A DNA stretch of 64,000 nt, from assembly GCF_029318635.1 (NCBI RefSeq), contig NZ_CP119676.1, positions 248,001 through 312,000 on the forward strand, given 5' to 3'. Source of the DNA: Varunaivibrio sulfuroxidans. GTDB taxonomy: Bacteria > Pseudomonadota > Alphaproteobacteria > Rhodospirillales > Magnetovibrionaceae. Below the pieces are notes generated by a model that saw nothing but the letters and a program-made list of their open reading frames with translations, did not search any database and had not been told where the DNA came from. Below, in pieces: positions 26,056 to 34,720 of this stretch. The position numbers were made by a program, and so were the translations under genes. How positions within the stretch are numbered: the first letter of the stretch is position 1; each line of letters opens with the position of its first letter.

Positions 26056-28830
26056 ATGGACACGACCACGCCGAAAAACTGGCATCATTTGACAGAAACC
26101 GAGGCGGCCGCGCTTCTGGAGACGGACAGCGCCAAGGGTCTTGATCTGGCCGATGTGAAGCGCCGCCAGTCGCGTTTTGGAGCCAATAAGATCAAGGTCC
26201 GCAAGGGAAAACCTCCCCTGCTTATCTTTCTTTTACAATTTCACCAGCCGCTCATTTACATTTTGTTGTCGGCGAGCGCGGTGACGTTCGCGTTGGCGCA
26301 GTGGGCCGACGGCGCCGTCATTTTCGCCGTCGTCGTGGTCAATGCCATGATCGGCTTTGTCCAGGAAACCAAGGCGCGCAAGGCGATCGAGGCCCTGACG
26401 AACGCCCTGGCGGGTTTCGCCGTGGTCGTGCGCGAGGGCGAAAGACATAAGATCGCCTCGGCTGAGATCGTGCCCGGCGATCTTGTGGTCCTGCAGTCGG
26501 GCGACAAGGTCCCCGCCGATCTGCGCCTGTTGCGATCGCGGGACCTGCAAATCGACGAGTCCGTTTTGACCGGAGAATCGCTGCCCGTACACAAACAGAC
26601 GGAGCGTTTGGCGGCGCAGACAATCCTCGCCGACCGCGCCAACATGGCCTATTCCTCGACGCTTGTTACCTATGGCGTCGGGGTTGGGATGGTCGTCGCC
26701 ACCGGCGACGCCACGGAGATCGGACGGATCAACGCCCTGATCGCCGAGGCCGCCGTGCTGGCGACGCCGCTCACCAAAAAAATCGCCACCTTCAGTCGGG
26801 TCCTGTTGTGGATTATTCTGGCGCTGGCCGCGGTGACGTATTTGGCGGGGTGGTGGCAAGGTTACGCGCCGATCGAGGCTTTCATGGCCGCCGTGGCGCT
26901 GGCGGTCGGGGCGATACCCGAGGGATTGCCCGCCGCTATGACGATCATGCTGGCCATCGGCGCCGGTAAAATGGCGCACCGCCACGCCATCATTCGGAAA
27001 ATACCGGCGGTGGAAACCTTGGGCGGCACGACCGTCATTTGTTCCGATAAAACGGGGACCTTGACGCAAAACCAGATGACGGTCCGCGAGGTGTTCTCCG
27101 GGGAGGTCGGCTACCAAGTTACCGGCGAGGGATATGCGCCGGATGGCAAGATCACGCTGCATGGTATGGATATCGACCCGGCACGGCATCGCGCCCTCGG
27201 TCAATGTCTGAGTGCGGGGGTGCTGTGCAACGACTCCCGCTTGGTTGACGTCGGCGGGCACTGGACCTGCGAGGGCGATCCCACCGAAGTCGCATTGATC
27301 GTCGCCGCCGCCAAGGTCGGGTTGCTGCCCGACGATTTGGAGCGAAAGTTCCCTCGTATCGACACCTTGCCCTTCGAATCCCAGCACCAATACATGGCCA
27401 CCTTGCACGAAAAGATCGACGGCCCCCTCCCGTCCGGCGGGGAAACGCGCGCGCGCGTTATTTACGTCAAGGGATCGCTGGAAAGCGTCTTAAGCCGAAG
27501 TTCCCACGCCTTGGGGGGGCGGGAGGAAAGCGAGGCGCCCTTCGATCGTGCGGAAATCCACCGTCAGGGCGAGGCGCTGGCCGAAAAGGGATTGCGGGTG
27601 CTGGCTTTCGCCCGCAAGATCCCGGTTCGGTCTTCCGGCGGGCTTTCCCATGGGGACGTTGCCGATGGGTTATGTTTCTTGGGCTTGCAGGCGATGATGG
27701 ACCCGCCCCGCCGGGAGGCGATCACCGCCGTCGCGGCCTGCCGCAGGGCGGGTATTCAGGTCAAAATGATCACCGGCGATCACGCCGTCACGGCGCGGGC
27801 GATCGCGCGCCAGATCGGCTTGGACGGAAGCGCGGACAGCGATCCGAACACGTTCACCGTTAGCGGTCACACCCTGGCGGCGGTCTCGGATACGGACCTG
27901 ATCGAACTTGCCGGTCGGGCGGTGGTTTTCGCGCGGGTCGCGCCGGAACAAAAATTGCGTCTCGTCAAGGCGCTTCAGGCGAGCGGTCACGTGGTGGCGA
28001 TGACAGGCGATGGGGTCAACGACGCCCCGGCCCTGAAACAGGCCGATATCGGAATCGCCATGGGTAAAAGCGGGGCCGAGGTCGCCAAAGAGGCCGCCGA
28101 CATGGTGCTGACCGACGACAATTTCGCCACCATCGAGGCCGCCGTCGAGGAGGGAAGGGCGGTATTCGATAATTTCCTCAAGTTTATTACCTGGACCCTG
28201 CCCACCAATTTGGCCGAGGGGTTCGTCGTGCTGCTCGCCGTTTTTTCGGGACAGGCCTTACCGATCACGCCGGTCCAAATTTTATGGATCAACATGGCGA
28301 CCGCCCTGTTGCTGGGGTTGATGCTGACGTTCGAGGGTAAGGAGCCCGGGATCATGGAGCGCCCGCCGCGCCACCCTCAAACCCCCATTTTAACCCACGC
28401 GTTGGCCTTCCGCATCGTTCTGGTCGGCCTGCTTTTAGTGGTGGGGTCTTTCGGCTTTTTCGAGTGGGCTTTGCAAACCAGCCAAAGCGTCGAGGTGGCG
28501 CGAACGCTGGCGGTCAATATGTTTGTTTTTGGCGAACTGTTTTATTTGCTCAATTGTCGTTCCCTGCGCTATTCCATGGTGGCGCTGGGCGTGTTTTCGA
28601 ACCGGCCGTTGCTTTTCGGCGTGGTCGCGATGGGTGCGTTGCAGGTCGTGTTCACCTATGCGCCTGGAATGAATGCCGTGTTCGGTAGCGCGCCGCTGAA
28701 CATTGTCCAGTGGGCTCTCGTCGTCGGCGGGGGGATAGTCATTTTCGCCGTGGTGGGCGCCGAGAAATGGCTGCGCGTTCGCGCCGGGAAGCCATGGCGC
28801 GGGCCCGGCGCGCGGGGCGGCATGGCTTGA
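26056..28830 (+). CDS. Cation-transporting P-type ATPase (P2 group)
   Basis: 924 residues. Motifs in order: N-terminal cation-ATPase domain, TGES in the actuator, PEGLPAAM in the fourth membrane helix, phosphorylation site DKTGTLTQNQM, nucleotide-binding KGSLESV, and hinge TGDGVNDAPALKQADIGIAMG. Six C-terminal membrane helices follow, with ILWINMATALLLGLMLTFE. The PEGLP motif and length place it with PMR1/SERCA/PacL-like pumps, which move calcium, manganese or sodium. The ion cannot be assigned from the motif alone. ATG 26056 follows the GC-rich GGGCCGGGGGCGC segment. A calcium role would fit a cell displaying a calcium-binding RTX protein, but that is only suggestive. It stands alone, 97 bp after the ABC-F gene in the same direction. 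Confidence 0.9.
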   Translation: MDTTTPKNWHHLTETEAAALLETDSAKGLDLADVKRRQSRFGANKIKVRKGKPPLLIFLLQFHQPLIYILLSASAVTFALAQWADGAVIFAVVVVNAMIGFVQETKARKAIEALTNALAGFAVVVREGERHKIASAEIVPGDLVVLQSGDKVPADLRLLRSRDLQIDESVLTGESLPVHKQTERLAAQTILADRANMAYSSTLVTYGVGVGMVVATGDATEIGRINALIAEAAVLATPLTKKIATFSRVLLWIILALAAVTYLAGWWQGYAPIEAFMAAVALAVGAIPEGLPAAMTIMLAIGAGKMAHRHAIIRKIPAVETLGGTTVICSDKTGTLTQNQMTVREVFSGEVGYQVTGEGYAPDGKITLHGMDIDPARHRALGQCLSAGVLCNDSRLVDVGGHWTCEGDPTEVALIVAAAKVGLLPDDLERKFPRIDTLPFESQHQYMATLHEKIDGPLPSGGETRARVIYVKGSLESVLSRSSHALGGREESEAPFDRAEIHRQGEALAEKGLRVLAFARKIPVRSSGGLSHGDVADGLCFLGLQAMMDPPRREAITAVAACRRAGIQVKMITGDHAVTARAIARQIGLDGSADSDPNTFTVSGHTLAAVSDTDLIELAGRAVVFARVAPEQKLRLVKALQASGHVVAMTGDGVNDAPALKQADIGIAMGKSGAEVAKEAADMVLTDDNFATIEAAVEEGRAVFDNFLKFITWTLPTNLAEGFVVLLAVFSGQALPITPVQILWINMATALLLGLMLTFEGKEPGIMERPPRHPQTPILTHALAFRIVLVGLLLVVGSFGFFEWALQTSQSVEVARTLAVNMFVFGELFYLLNCRSLRYSMVALGVFSNRPLLFGVVAMGALQVVFTYAPGMNAVFGSAPLNIVQWALVVGGGIVIFAVVGAEKWLRVRAGKPWRGPGARGGMA

Positions 28831-28931
28831 ACGAGGAATTTCTGCTATAATGCGCCGGTACGAGGGGGGCTCTAAAATAAAACGTGGGGGAACTTAAGGA
28901 GGCTTCTTGTTCTGGGAGAAAGGAGTACCCG

Positions 28932-29378
28932 ATGTTTGTCCAGGATATTCTTAAAAGTAAAGGTTCGGAAGTCGTCGCGGTGTCGAGTGACGCCACGGCG
29001 GCGGATGTCGCCCGGTTGTTTCGCGACAATCGGATCGGTTTTGCGACCGTACACCGCTATGAGACGGCGGGACCGGTTATCGGCACGATTTCCGAGCGCG
29101 ACATTGTTCAGGCGCTGGCGCGCCTGAACGGGGAGGTCGCCACGACCAAGGTCGCCGCCCTGATGACGACGAATATCGTCACGTGCGCTTATGGCGATAC
29201 CGCCGAGACCATTATGGAATTGATGACCGAACGGCGTACCCGTCATGTTCTGGTGTATGACGGTAGTCGGCTGATGGGCTTGCTGAGTATCGGCGATATG
29301 CTGAAACATCGTCTTGAGGAAATGATGATGACGGAAGAAAGCATGCGTCAATACATCTCCGGCGGGACCTACAATTGA
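28932..29378 (+). CDS. CBS-domain pair protein
   Basis: 148 residues made of two CBS motifs (about 8-62 and 75-130), which together form one Bateman module binding adenosine nucleotides. Typical segments are DVARLFRDNRIGFATV, IGTISERDIVQAL, AALMTTNIVTC and RHVLVYDGSRLMGLLSIGD. No effector domain is attached, so it is a stand-alone regulator of unknown partner. ATG 28932 is preferred to an upstream in-frame ATG (28884) because AAAGGAG lies 6-7 nt ahead. It follows the P-type ATPase by about 100 bp in the same direction and could be cotranscribed with it. Confidence 0.88.
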   Translation: MFVQDILKSKGSEVVAVSSDATAADVARLFRDNRIGFATVHRYETAGPVIGTISERDIVQALARLNGEVATTKVAALMTTNIVTCAYGDTAETIMELMTERRTRHVLVYDGSRLMGLLSIGDMLKHRLEEMMMTEESMRQYISGGTYN

Positions 29379-29496
29379 AGGAATGTATTTAACAAAGGCG
29401 GCAGAGGTTGTGCGCCCACGCCCCCGTTTTTCGGTCCTTGGTTTTGGCGAGGGCGGGGGCGGTTTTGGCTTTTGCGGGAGAGTTTAAGTCCTGACC

Positions 29497-29544
29497 CTAG
29501 CTTTCGCGGGTAAAGACCCACTAGCTTTCGCGGGTAAAGACCCA
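29497..29544. repeat. 24-bp perfect tandem duplication spanning the yaaA stop codon
   Basis: CTAGCTTTCGCGGGTAAAGA-CCCA occurs at 29497-29520 and again at 29521-29544. On the minus strand it encodes WVFTRES plus TAG, so the gene keeps its stop in the first-read copy and a second, silent copy of the tail follows it. Confidence 0.95.
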
Positions 29545-30300
29545 TGTGTCGCCTTCGCTGGCGTGGGGTTGGAAGGCGTATCCTCCGGCATTGAATGTTT
29601 TTAGCTCTTCGGGGTCCGCGGGGCGTCGGGTGATGATGTGGCGCGCCATCGCGCCGCGCGCGCGTTTCGCCAGGAGGCTGATAACGCGGGCTTCGCCGTT
29701 TCGTATCTCCTTGAAAACCGGGGTGATTAGGCGCGCGTCGAGACCGGTTTTGCGAAGCGGTCCGATCGCCTTGAAATATTCCACGGAGGCGAGATTGACT
29801 ACGGCGCGATGGCCGTGGCGGGCACATAGGGCGTTAATTTTTTCACTCAAAAGACCCGCCCAAAAATCATAGAGATCCGCGCCCCGGGGGGTCGGGAGTT
29901 TTGTGCCCATTTCAAGACGATAGGGTTGAATCAGATCGAGAGGTCGCAAAAGACCGTATAGCCCCGAAAGAATGCGCAAATGATCCTGGGCGTAGTTGAG
30001 CTCGTCCGGCGAAAGCGACCGCGCGTCAAGACCGATGTAGGTGTCTCCCGCGAAGGCCAGTGCGGCCTGCTTGGCGTTGGTGGTGTCGAAGGGCGGCGAA
30101 AAATCCTGAAAACGCCGATAGTTGAGGTCGGCCAAGGCGTCGCTGAGTTTCATCAACCGGCGAAGATCCTGGCGCGACAGCGTGCGGGCCGTTTCCATGA
30201 GTTCTTGCGTGTCGTCCAGAAAATCTCCCTGACTGTGGGGTAAGGGTTCGGTGAGGGGAGAAAAATCGAGTTTCTTGGCGGGCGAAATCAACGCGAGCAT
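29521..30300 (-). CDS. yaaA: YaaA family protein (peroxide stress / DUF328)
   Basis: 259 residues, the standard length. YaaA limits intracellular free iron and DNA damage during peroxide stress in E. coli, and later work links the fold to DNA binding. The family N-terminus MLALISPAKKLDF is present, with the conserved DARSL segment, LRILSGLYGLLRPLDLIQPYR, GTKL and NLASVEYFKAI. Start ATG 30300 fits the family N-terminus, with AGGAG about 10 nt upstream; an in-frame ATG 6 nt away is also possible. The last seven codons and stop are duplicated in tandem just downstream (29497-29520). Confidence 0.9.
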   Translation of the reverse strand: MLALISPAKKLDFSPLTEPLPHSQGDFLDDTQELMETARTLSRQDLRRLMKLSDALADLNYRRFQDFSPPFDTTNAKQAALAFAGDTYIGLDARSLSPDELNYAQDHLRILSGLYGLLRPLDLIQPYRLEMGTKLPTPRGADLYDFWAGLLSEKINALCARHGHRAVVNLASVEYFKAIGPLRKTGLDARLITPVFKEIRNGEARVISLLAKRARGAMARHIITRRPADPEELKTFNAGGYAFQPHASEGDTWVFTRES

Positions 30301-30426
30301 GGGCGGCATTCTCCTGATCGTGGGATGTTTTCTGTGCGCCCAGGTCGCCGGGGCGTTACGATGATCTTGAGTAAGAACCATAGGAATTCTAGAGTGTTTC
30401 GTAAAGGCACCCCAAAGGAGTAAGTC

Positions 30427-30792
30427 GTGATCGATATCTACGGCCTTAAAAACTGCGACACGTGCCGGCGGGCGCAAAAATGGGCGAAAGGCGAGGGCCT
30501 CGATTTCCGCTTCCACGACCTGAGGGAACACCCCATTGAGCGCGCCTCCTTGGAGGCATGGGCGGACGCCGTGGGATGGAGCGTGCTGCTCAATCGTCGC
30601 TCGACGACTTGGCGGAATTTGGACGAGGATGCGCGCACATCTCTTGACGAAACGCGCGCCCTTGATCTGATGGTTCGCCATTCGGCGTTGGTCAAGCGTC
30701 CGATCTTCGCATTTAGGGAAAAGGGCGTGCGCCGCTATGGCGTTGGACTTGACGATGCGTTGAAGGGGCGATTGCGCGAGGCCGAACGGTGA
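30427..30792 (+). CDS. ArsC/Spx-family thioredoxin-fold protein, YffB type
   Basis: 121 residues. ArsC-related proteins use a thioredoxin fold. This one has C10-DT-C13 in YGLKNCDTCRRAQKW, the YffB pattern, rather than the single Cys plus RNT of arsenate reductases. Conserved FHDLRE and a late RPIF-FREKG segment (with KRP) complete the fold. Arsenate reduction is not implied. GTG 30427 is used as start because AAAGGAG lies 6 nt before it. The gene is divergent from yaaA and 80 bp upstream of the hpnM-like gene, in the same direction. Confidence 0.87.
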   Translation: MIDIYGLKNCDTCRRAQKWAKGEGLDFRFHDLREHPIERASLEAWADAVGWSVLLNRRSTTWRNLDEDARTSLDETRALDLMVRHSALVKRPIFAFREKGVRRYGVGLDDALKGRLREAER

Positions 30793-30871
30793 GCCGGGCG
30801 CAAATGTACTTGATTTTCGAGTTAAATTGAGGCGTTCTAGGAGCGACGGTAACAGCTGTAAAGGGAACGAA

Positions 30872-31525
30872 ATGGCTCAACTCTGCCAATTGAGATGGAA
30901 TGTGCGGCGGTACGTTTCGGGTGCCTTTGGCGTTTTGATCGCGCTTTTTGTATTAAGTGCGGGGCAACCAGCCGTCGCCGGTGGGAGCAATGGTGAGGAT
31001 GCGCAAAAATTTGTCGCTACCATGGCCCAGGAAGCCATCGACACGCTAACGGCGGGCAACCAGACGCATAACGATAGGGTGGCGCATTTTCGCGCCATTC
31101 TCGATCGTAATTTCGATGTTCCCTTTATTGCGCAGTGGGTGTTGGGCCGCTATTGGCGAGGGATCGGAACCTCGGAACGGGAGGAATATCTTAAGCTGTT
31201 CGAGAATTTGATCGTGGTGACGTATGTCGATCGCTTCGAACAATATTCCGGCGAGGTCTTGAAAGTCGGCAAAAGTCTGACAGATTCCAACGGCGACACG
31301 ATCGTCTACTCCGAAATAGCCCGCCCTCAGAGTGGGACGCCCGTCCGCGTCGATTGGCGGGTGCGTAAAATCGAAGGCGCCTATAAAATTATCGATGTCG
31401 TCGTCGAGGGGGTCAGCATGGGCCAGACGCAGCGTTCGGAATTCGCTTCCGTGATCCGTCAGAACGGAGGGCAGGTCGCCGGGTTGCTCAAGGTTCTTCG
31501 CCAAAAGGTCAGCGGTTCGTCTTGA
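30872..31525 (+). CDS. hpnM: MlaC/HpnM-like periplasmic lipid-binding protein
   Basis: 217 residues. A signal sequence ends near residue 35 (ALFVLSAGQPAVAGG). The rest is the MlaC / Ttg2D toluene-tolerance fold, with VPFIAQWVLGRYWRG and a late IDVVVEGVSMGQTQRSEF segment. MlaC shuttles phospholipids across the periplasm; HpnM is the version found in hopanoid gene clusters. It overlaps hpnC by 4 nt (TTGA), and hpnD and hpnE follow, so membership of the squalene/hopanoid operon is clear from position. ATG 30872 follows AAGGGAACGA. The HpnM name is drawn from context; the fold alone would support only MlaC-family. Confidence 0.82.
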   Translation: MAQLCQLRWNVRRYVSGAFGVLIALFVLSAGQPAVAGGSNGEDAQKFVATMAQEAIDTLTAGNQTHNDRVAHFRAILDRNFDVPFIAQWVLGRYWRGIGTSEREEYLKLFENLIVVTYVDRFEQYSGEVLKVGKSLTDSNGDTIVYSEIARPQSGTPVRVDWRVRKIEGAYKIIDVVVEGVSMGQTQRSEFASVIRQNGGQVAGLLKVLRQKVSGSS

Positions 31526-32490
31526 GTGACGCGGCGGCGGATGGGATGCATCGCGCCAGACGCGGCGAAAATTTTCCCGTCGCCTCGATGTTGCTGCCCG
31601 CCCATGCGCGCCGCAGCGCGCATGCCTTTTACGCGCTCGCCCGTTTCGGCGATGATATTGCCGATTGTGCGCGCCTGAACGACCGGGAAAAACGCGCTCG
31701 GCTTCATGCTCTGAAATCACAAGTATGCGGGGACGGCGGCGAGACGAGCGATCCCGCGAGGATGTACGCGAAAGAGCTGGATCGTGCCCTGGTTCGTCTA
31801 AACCTCGCTCAGGGGCGCGTCGGCGCGCCGATCGATGTTTCCTATGTCCGTGCGTTGCTCGAAACGCTAATCGACGCATTTTTACAGGACGTCCGGTGCG
31901 ATCGTTATCAAACCTGGGACGATCTTATGCAGTATTGCCGCCTTTCGGCGGTTCCCGTCGGCCGCTTTCTGGTTGCGTTGACGGGGGGGGTAAAGTCCGG
32001 GGGAGTCGTGGGCGCGCGCGATGTTTCGCCGGAACTACGGGCGACGGACGCGTTGTCGATGGCGCTGCAAATTCTCAACCACGTGCAGGATTTGAGGGCC
32101 GATTATCGAACGCTCGGCCGGGTGTATCTGCCGCAATGTTGGATCGACGCCGAGGGCGCACGCCGTGAAGAGCTTGCCGAAACGGAGATGACCCGGGCGA
32201 TGACGCGGGTCAAGGTGCGGATGCTCGACGGCGCCGACGCCCTGCTGTGCATGGCCGATGGCGTCGGACGGAACTATGTTTCCGCGCGCTTGAAACTGGA
32301 GGCGCGCGGAATTCACGCCATCGCCCGCGCCCTAAGTCGTCGGCTTCGCCACGCCGATCCGCTGGCGCGTCGCGTCGCCCTGTCGCGTTTGAGCACGGTG
32401 AAACACTTCGCATTAGGGATCATGCGGGGCGCGCCCGATCGCAACACCCCGGGACAGGGGCTTAAACAAGAAGACTTTCGACGTTACTGA
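31522..32490 (+). CDS. hpnC: Hydroxysqualene synthase (squalene synthesis, HpnC)
   Basis: 322 residues, trans-isoprenyl diphosphate synthase fold. HpnC converts presqualene diphosphate to hydroxysqualene. Aspartate-rich motif FGDDIADC (about residues 41-48) and the second motif LNHVQDLRADYRTLGRVYLP are visible, with SVPVGRF-like SAVPVGRFLVALTG between. The start is taken as TTG 31522, overlapping the hpnM stop; an ATG eight codons later (31546) is possible and would leave the fold intact. It is followed with one-base overlap by hpnD. The assignment as HpnC rather than HpnD rests on order and the GDDIAD motif. Confidence 0.88.
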   Translation: MSDAAADGMHRARRGENFPVASMLLPAHARRSAHAFYALARFGDDIADCARLNDREKRARLHALKSQVCGDGGETSDPARMYAKELDRALVRLNLAQGRVGAPIDVSYVRALLETLIDAFLQDVRCDRYQTWDDLMQYCRLSAVPVGRFLVALTGGVKSGGVVGARDVSPELRATDALSMALQILNHVQDLRADYRTLGRVYLPQCWIDAEGARREELAETEMTRAMTRVKVRMLDGADALLCMADGVGRNYVSARLKLEARGIHAIARALSRRLRHADPLARRVALSRLSTVKHFALGIMRGAPDRNTPGQGLKQEDFRRY

Positions 32491-33392
32491 TGTATGGTGT
32501 GGCCATGTCTCAGGGGCCTTTACATAGCACCGCCGCCGAGCGCGATGCGCGCCGATATATCGATCGGATCGTGCGTGGCTCGCGCTCGTCTTTTTATTGG
32601 GCGATGCGCACACTGCCCGAGCCGCGCCGGGGGGCGATGTTCGCACTCTACGCCTTCTGTCGGATCGTCGATGACATCGCCGACGGCGATGGGGCTAGCG
32701 CGCATAAGATCGCCCAATTGGAAGACTGGCGCGATAGGGTGGATCAGCTGTTTCGCGGCGCGCCCAACCACCCGGTGACCCTTGGTCTGTCGCTCGCCGT
32801 CGATGCCTACGCCCTAGACAAGGCCGATTTTGTCGCCCTGATCGACGCCATGGAGTTGGACGCCGCTCCCCGGGTACGCCTAGAAGACGATCGCGCCCTC
32901 GATCTTTATTGCGATCGCGTGGCGGGAACCGTCGGGCGATTGTCCAACGCCATTTTTGGGGTGCCCAACGATACGGCAAGGCGTCTGGCCGGAACCTTGG
33001 GGACGGCTCTTCAAATCACCAATATATTGCGGGACCTGAAGGAAGACGCGAAGCGCAATCGTCTCTATCTGCCCTTGGAAACCCTGCGAACGTACATGCC
33101 CAAAGGCGCAGGGGACGCGCACGCCTTCGATGATCCGCTGTCCGTGCTCGCGGACCCGTCCGTCACCGCTATGCTCGACGGTCTTGCTCTACGCGCCCAG
33201 GCGTTGTTCGTGCAAAGCGATGATTTGCTGGCGCGCCTCCCGCGTAACCAAGCGCTCGCGCCGCGCATGATGAAGGCGTTCTATCAACGTGTTCTCACAC
33301 GCATGGTGCGTCGGGGTTGGCGGCGCTGGGACACCCCTCCCCGTTTGGGGACCATGGAAAAAACATGGATCGTCATGCAGGGACTGTCATGA
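32490..33392 (+). CDS. hpnD: Presqualene diphosphate synthase (HpnD)
   Basis: 300 residues. HpnD joins two farnesyl diphosphate molecules into presqualene diphosphate, the first committed step to squalene. Motifs: SSFYWAMRTLPEPRRGAMFALYAFCR, VDDIADGDG (about residues 58-66) and LQITNILRDLKEDAKRNRLYLP. Its ATG shares a base with the hpnC TGA; a second ATG five codons on (32505) is equally plausible. Paralogous to hpnC by common origin, but more typical of phytoene/squalene synthases. Confidence 0.9.
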   Translation: MYGVAMSQGPLHSTAAERDARRYIDRIVRGSRSSFYWAMRTLPEPRRGAMFALYAFCRIVDDIADGDGASAHKIAQLEDWRDRVDQLFRGAPNHPVTLGLSLAVDAYALDKADFVALIDAMELDAAPRVRLEDDRALDLYCDRVAGTVGRLSNAIFGVPNDTARRLAGTLGTALQITNILRDLKEDAKRNRLYLPLETLRTYMPKGAGDAHAFDDPLSVLADPSVTAMLDGLALRAQALFVQSDDLLARLPRNQALAPRMMKAFYQRVLTRMVRRGWRRWDTPPRLGTMEKTWIVMQGLS

Positions 33393-33450
33393 CCGCGGGA
33401 CTTGCCCCCGCGCGCGCCAAAACCATGAACGAGCGGACCATGAGCGGAGC

Positions 33451-34701
33451 ATGAGTGGGCGGGTATATATTATCGGCGGTGGGTTGAGCGGACTGTCGGC
33501 GGCGCTGTGCTTGGTGCGGCGGGGGGTGATTCCCATCGTGTGCGAGGCGGGCGGGCAGGCCGGGGGGCGTTGTCGAAGCTATCGCGATCCGGTTTTGCGC
33601 CGCGCCTTGAACAATGGCAGCCATCTGGTCCTGGGCGCCAATCGGGAGGTTTTTTCCTATTTGCGGCTGTGCGGCGCCGAACACACCCTGAGGGCGGTTC
33701 CCCAGAAGGGAATACCGTTTTATGACCTGACCGATGATTGTCAATGGACGCTGCGCGTCGGTCTCGGGGCGGCGCTCGCGTGGCCGTTCGACCGACGGAG
33801 AATTCCGGGCGTCGGACTGGGGGCGATTTTGGGGGATCTTTATCGTTTGCGCCGCGCCACGGGAACGGTCTCTCAGGCATTGGGGGATGTTGACGGCCCT
33901 TTATTCCGTCGATTTTGGCTCCCGCTTTGTGTCGCGATATTGAACACGCACCCGGATCGGGCGGCGGCGGCCTTGTTGTGGGCCGTGCTTGAACGAACTC
34001 TGCTCAAGGGGAGCGGTGCGAGTCGCCTTTTCCTGCCCGTTCGTGGTTTGAGCGAAACGTTCGTCGATCCGGCGCTGGTCGCCATAAGGCGGCTTCGCGG
34101 TGAAGTTCGCCTCCATACCCGCCTACGGGCGGTATCCCATGGACCGACGGGATTGGAGAGTCTGAAATTTCGCCGCGGCGCGGTCCGCCTCGACGTGCAG
34201 GATCGCGTGATTTTCGCCTTGCCGCCTTACGCGGTGAAGCATCTTGTCGTGGGAATAGACGCCCCCGAAGGGGACCGCGCCATCGTCAATGTTCACTTCG
34301 ACACCCCCGCCTACGGCGGCGAGGCGCATGTGTGTGCGATTGTAGGCGGCATGGGGGAATGGGTTTTTTCCCAGGGCGACACAACAAGCGTGACCCTGAG
34401 CGATGCCGACGCCCGGATCGGTATGGAAGACTCCGACCTGGCGGGGCGGGTCTGGACGAACGTCGCGCGCGCGCAAAATATCTCCGGTTCGATGGGGAGG
34501 TATCGGATTGTGCGGGAAAAGCGGGCCACCTTTTTACAGAGCCCCCAAAACGAGAGGCGACGCCCCGGCGTCACAACCCCCCTGGGGAACCTGTTCCTCG
34601 CCGGGGATTGGACGAACACCGGATTGCCGGCGACAATCGAAGGCGCGCTGCTTTCGGGCAGGTGGGCGGCGGAGGCGGTGCTGCGCTCCTTCGAACGGTG
34701 A
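33451..34701 (+). CDS. hpnE: Hydroxysqualene dehydroxylase (HpnE)
   Basis: 416 residues, FAD-dependent amine-oxidase/phytoene-desaturase fold. HpnE reduces hydroxysqualene to squalene. The FAD-binding motif VYIIGGGLSGLSAALCLVRRG is at the N-terminus, followed by EAGGQAGGRCRSY, and the C-terminal FAD motif LFLAGDWTNTGLPATIEGAL is complete. ATG 33451 starts right at the dinucleotide fold; a longer in-frame extension upstream has no family support. It begins 58 bp after hpnD. Squalene-hopene cyclase (shc) is not in the window. Confidence 0.9.
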   Translation: MSGRVYIIGGGLSGLSAALCLVRRGVIPIVCEAGGQAGGRCRSYRDPVLRRALNNGSHLVLGANREVFSYLRLCGAEHTLRAVPQKGIPFYDLTDDCQWTLRVGLGAALAWPFDRRRIPGVGLGAILGDLYRLRRATGTVSQALGDVDGPLFRRFWLPLCVAILNTHPDRAAAALLWAVLERTLLKGSGASRLFLPVRGLSETFVDPALVAIRRLRGEVRLHTRLRAVSHGPTGLESLKFRRGAVRLDVQDRVIFALPPYAVKHLVVGIDAPEGDRAIVNVHFDTPAYGGEAHVCAIVGGMGEWVFSQGDTTSVTLSDADARIGMEDSDLAGRVWTNVARAQNISGSMGRYRIVREKRATFLQSPQNERRRPGVTTPLGNLFLAGDWTNTGLPATIEGALLSGRWAAEAVLRSFER

Positions 34702-34720
34702 TATGGCCCGCCCCGCCCTG

